5,375 nt of DNA from Candidatus Agrococcus pullicola (lineage in GTDB: Bacteria > Actinomycetota > Actinomycetes > Actinomycetales > Microbacteriaceae), in contig DXDC01000325.1 of NCBI GenBank assembly GCA_019115685.1, forward strand, positions 1 to 5,375. The letters are read 5' to 3'. Positions 5,095-5,375 of this stretch are shown piece after piece. The stretch's first letter is position 1. The number at the start of each line of letters is the position of its first letter. Below the pieces are notes generated by a model. It saw nothing but the letters and a program-made list of their open reading frames with translations. It did not search any database and had not been told where the DNA came from. The translations under genes were made by a program, and so were the position numbers.

Positions 5095-5375
5095 CTATTG
5101 AGGCTTCAGGCCGAGATCATCGAGGGTGATCGCAGCCCTGTACGGCACTCCCTCGGCCTCGATGACGTCCTTGGCGCCGGTGGCGCGATCGACGATGACG
5201 GCGACGGCGAGCACCTCCGCGCCCTCGCGGCGCAGCGCTCGCACAGCTTTGAGCGGGCTGCCGCCGGTGGTCGACGTGTCCTCGACGACAACGACCCGCT
5301 TGCCCGCAACGTCGGGCCCTTCGATCTGCTTGCCGCGGCCGTGATCCTTCGGCTCCTTACGCACCACGAATGCGT
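5095..5375 (-). CDS. pyrE: Orotate phosphoribosyltransferase, C-terminal part (5' end cut by window)
   Basis: This enzyme joins orotate to PRPP to give orotidine 5'-phosphate in de novo UMP synthesis, in the cytoplasm as a dimer. About 93 C-terminal residues are visible and the reading frame stays open to the window edge, so the gene starts outside; full-length proteins are about 180-210 residues. The catalytic flexible loop is present as AFVVRKEPKDHGRGKQIEG, with the conserved Lys, Lys and His of RKxxKDHG. The PRPP-binding motif VVVVEDTSTTGGS is encoded at 5257-5295. The GTG at 5367 is an internal valine of the loop strand and not a start. The stop at 5095-5097 is 3 nt from the AEC transporter start, so the two are likely cotranscribed. 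Confidence 0.93.
   Translation of the reverse strand, partial: AFVVRKEPKDHGRGKQIEGPDVAGKRVVVVEDTSTTGGSPLKAVRALRREGAEVLAVAVIVDRATGAKDVIEAEGVPYRAAITLDDLGLKPQ

Noticed and set aside
1..5375. Mobile element, CRISPR array, tRNA or rRNA genes
   Set aside because: I saw no transposase or integrase motifs, no regularly spaced direct repeats, no tRNA-like cloverleaf and no rRNA sequence.

Overview
The window looks like high-GC Actinomycetota chromosome. A Microbacteriaceae-like organism is my best guess from overall GC-rich codon use, several genes that appear to be leaderless (a TANNNT -10 box ending 6-7 nt before the start codon), and a pyrE / HAD-IIA neighbourhood. The family-level placement is inference; no rRNA or other marker is present.

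Layout: (1) 1-457, minus: a SSAT-like GNAT acetyltransferase, missing only its last residues at the window edge. (2) 458-521: a compact divergent promoter region with the same -10 box (TACGCT) facing both ways. (3) 522-1307, plus: a HAD-IIA (NagD/AraL-like) phosphatase with all catalytic motifs. (4) 1413-3530, plus: three consecutive genes for exported lipoproteins, which together carry four copies of one ~130-residue domain (two copies in the first gene, one in each of the others). I do not recognise this domain as a characterised family. (5) 3527-5375, minus: an apparent operon read from the right edge, pyrE (C-terminal part) -> AEC-family transporter -> five-helix membrane protein of unknown function. 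It converges on the lipoprotein cluster with overlapping stop codons at 3527-3530.

The best candidate for something undescribed is the lipoprotein cluster. Each domain has an N-terminal (I/V)(T/V)W(S/T)-like strand, a (D/N)x(D/E)xWxxWxxxLP motif, a DF dipeptide, a GxYxDC motif and a second cysteine 25 residues later (26 in the last gene). The paired extra cysteines in exported proteins suggest one disulfide per domain. The first gene is apparently driven by a leaderless promoter whose -10 box lies inside an 18-bp near-perfect palindrome, a plausible operator. The second has its own leaderless-type start, and the third follows it after 12 nt with a Shine-Dalgarno-like sequence.

The remaining genes look like ordinary metabolism: pyrimidine synthesis (pyrE), organic-anion transport (AEC), sugar-phosphate or related phosphatase activity (HAD-IIA) and small-molecule acetylation (GNAT). 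I see no tRNA, rRNA, CRISPR array, insertion sequence or convincing intrinsic terminator.
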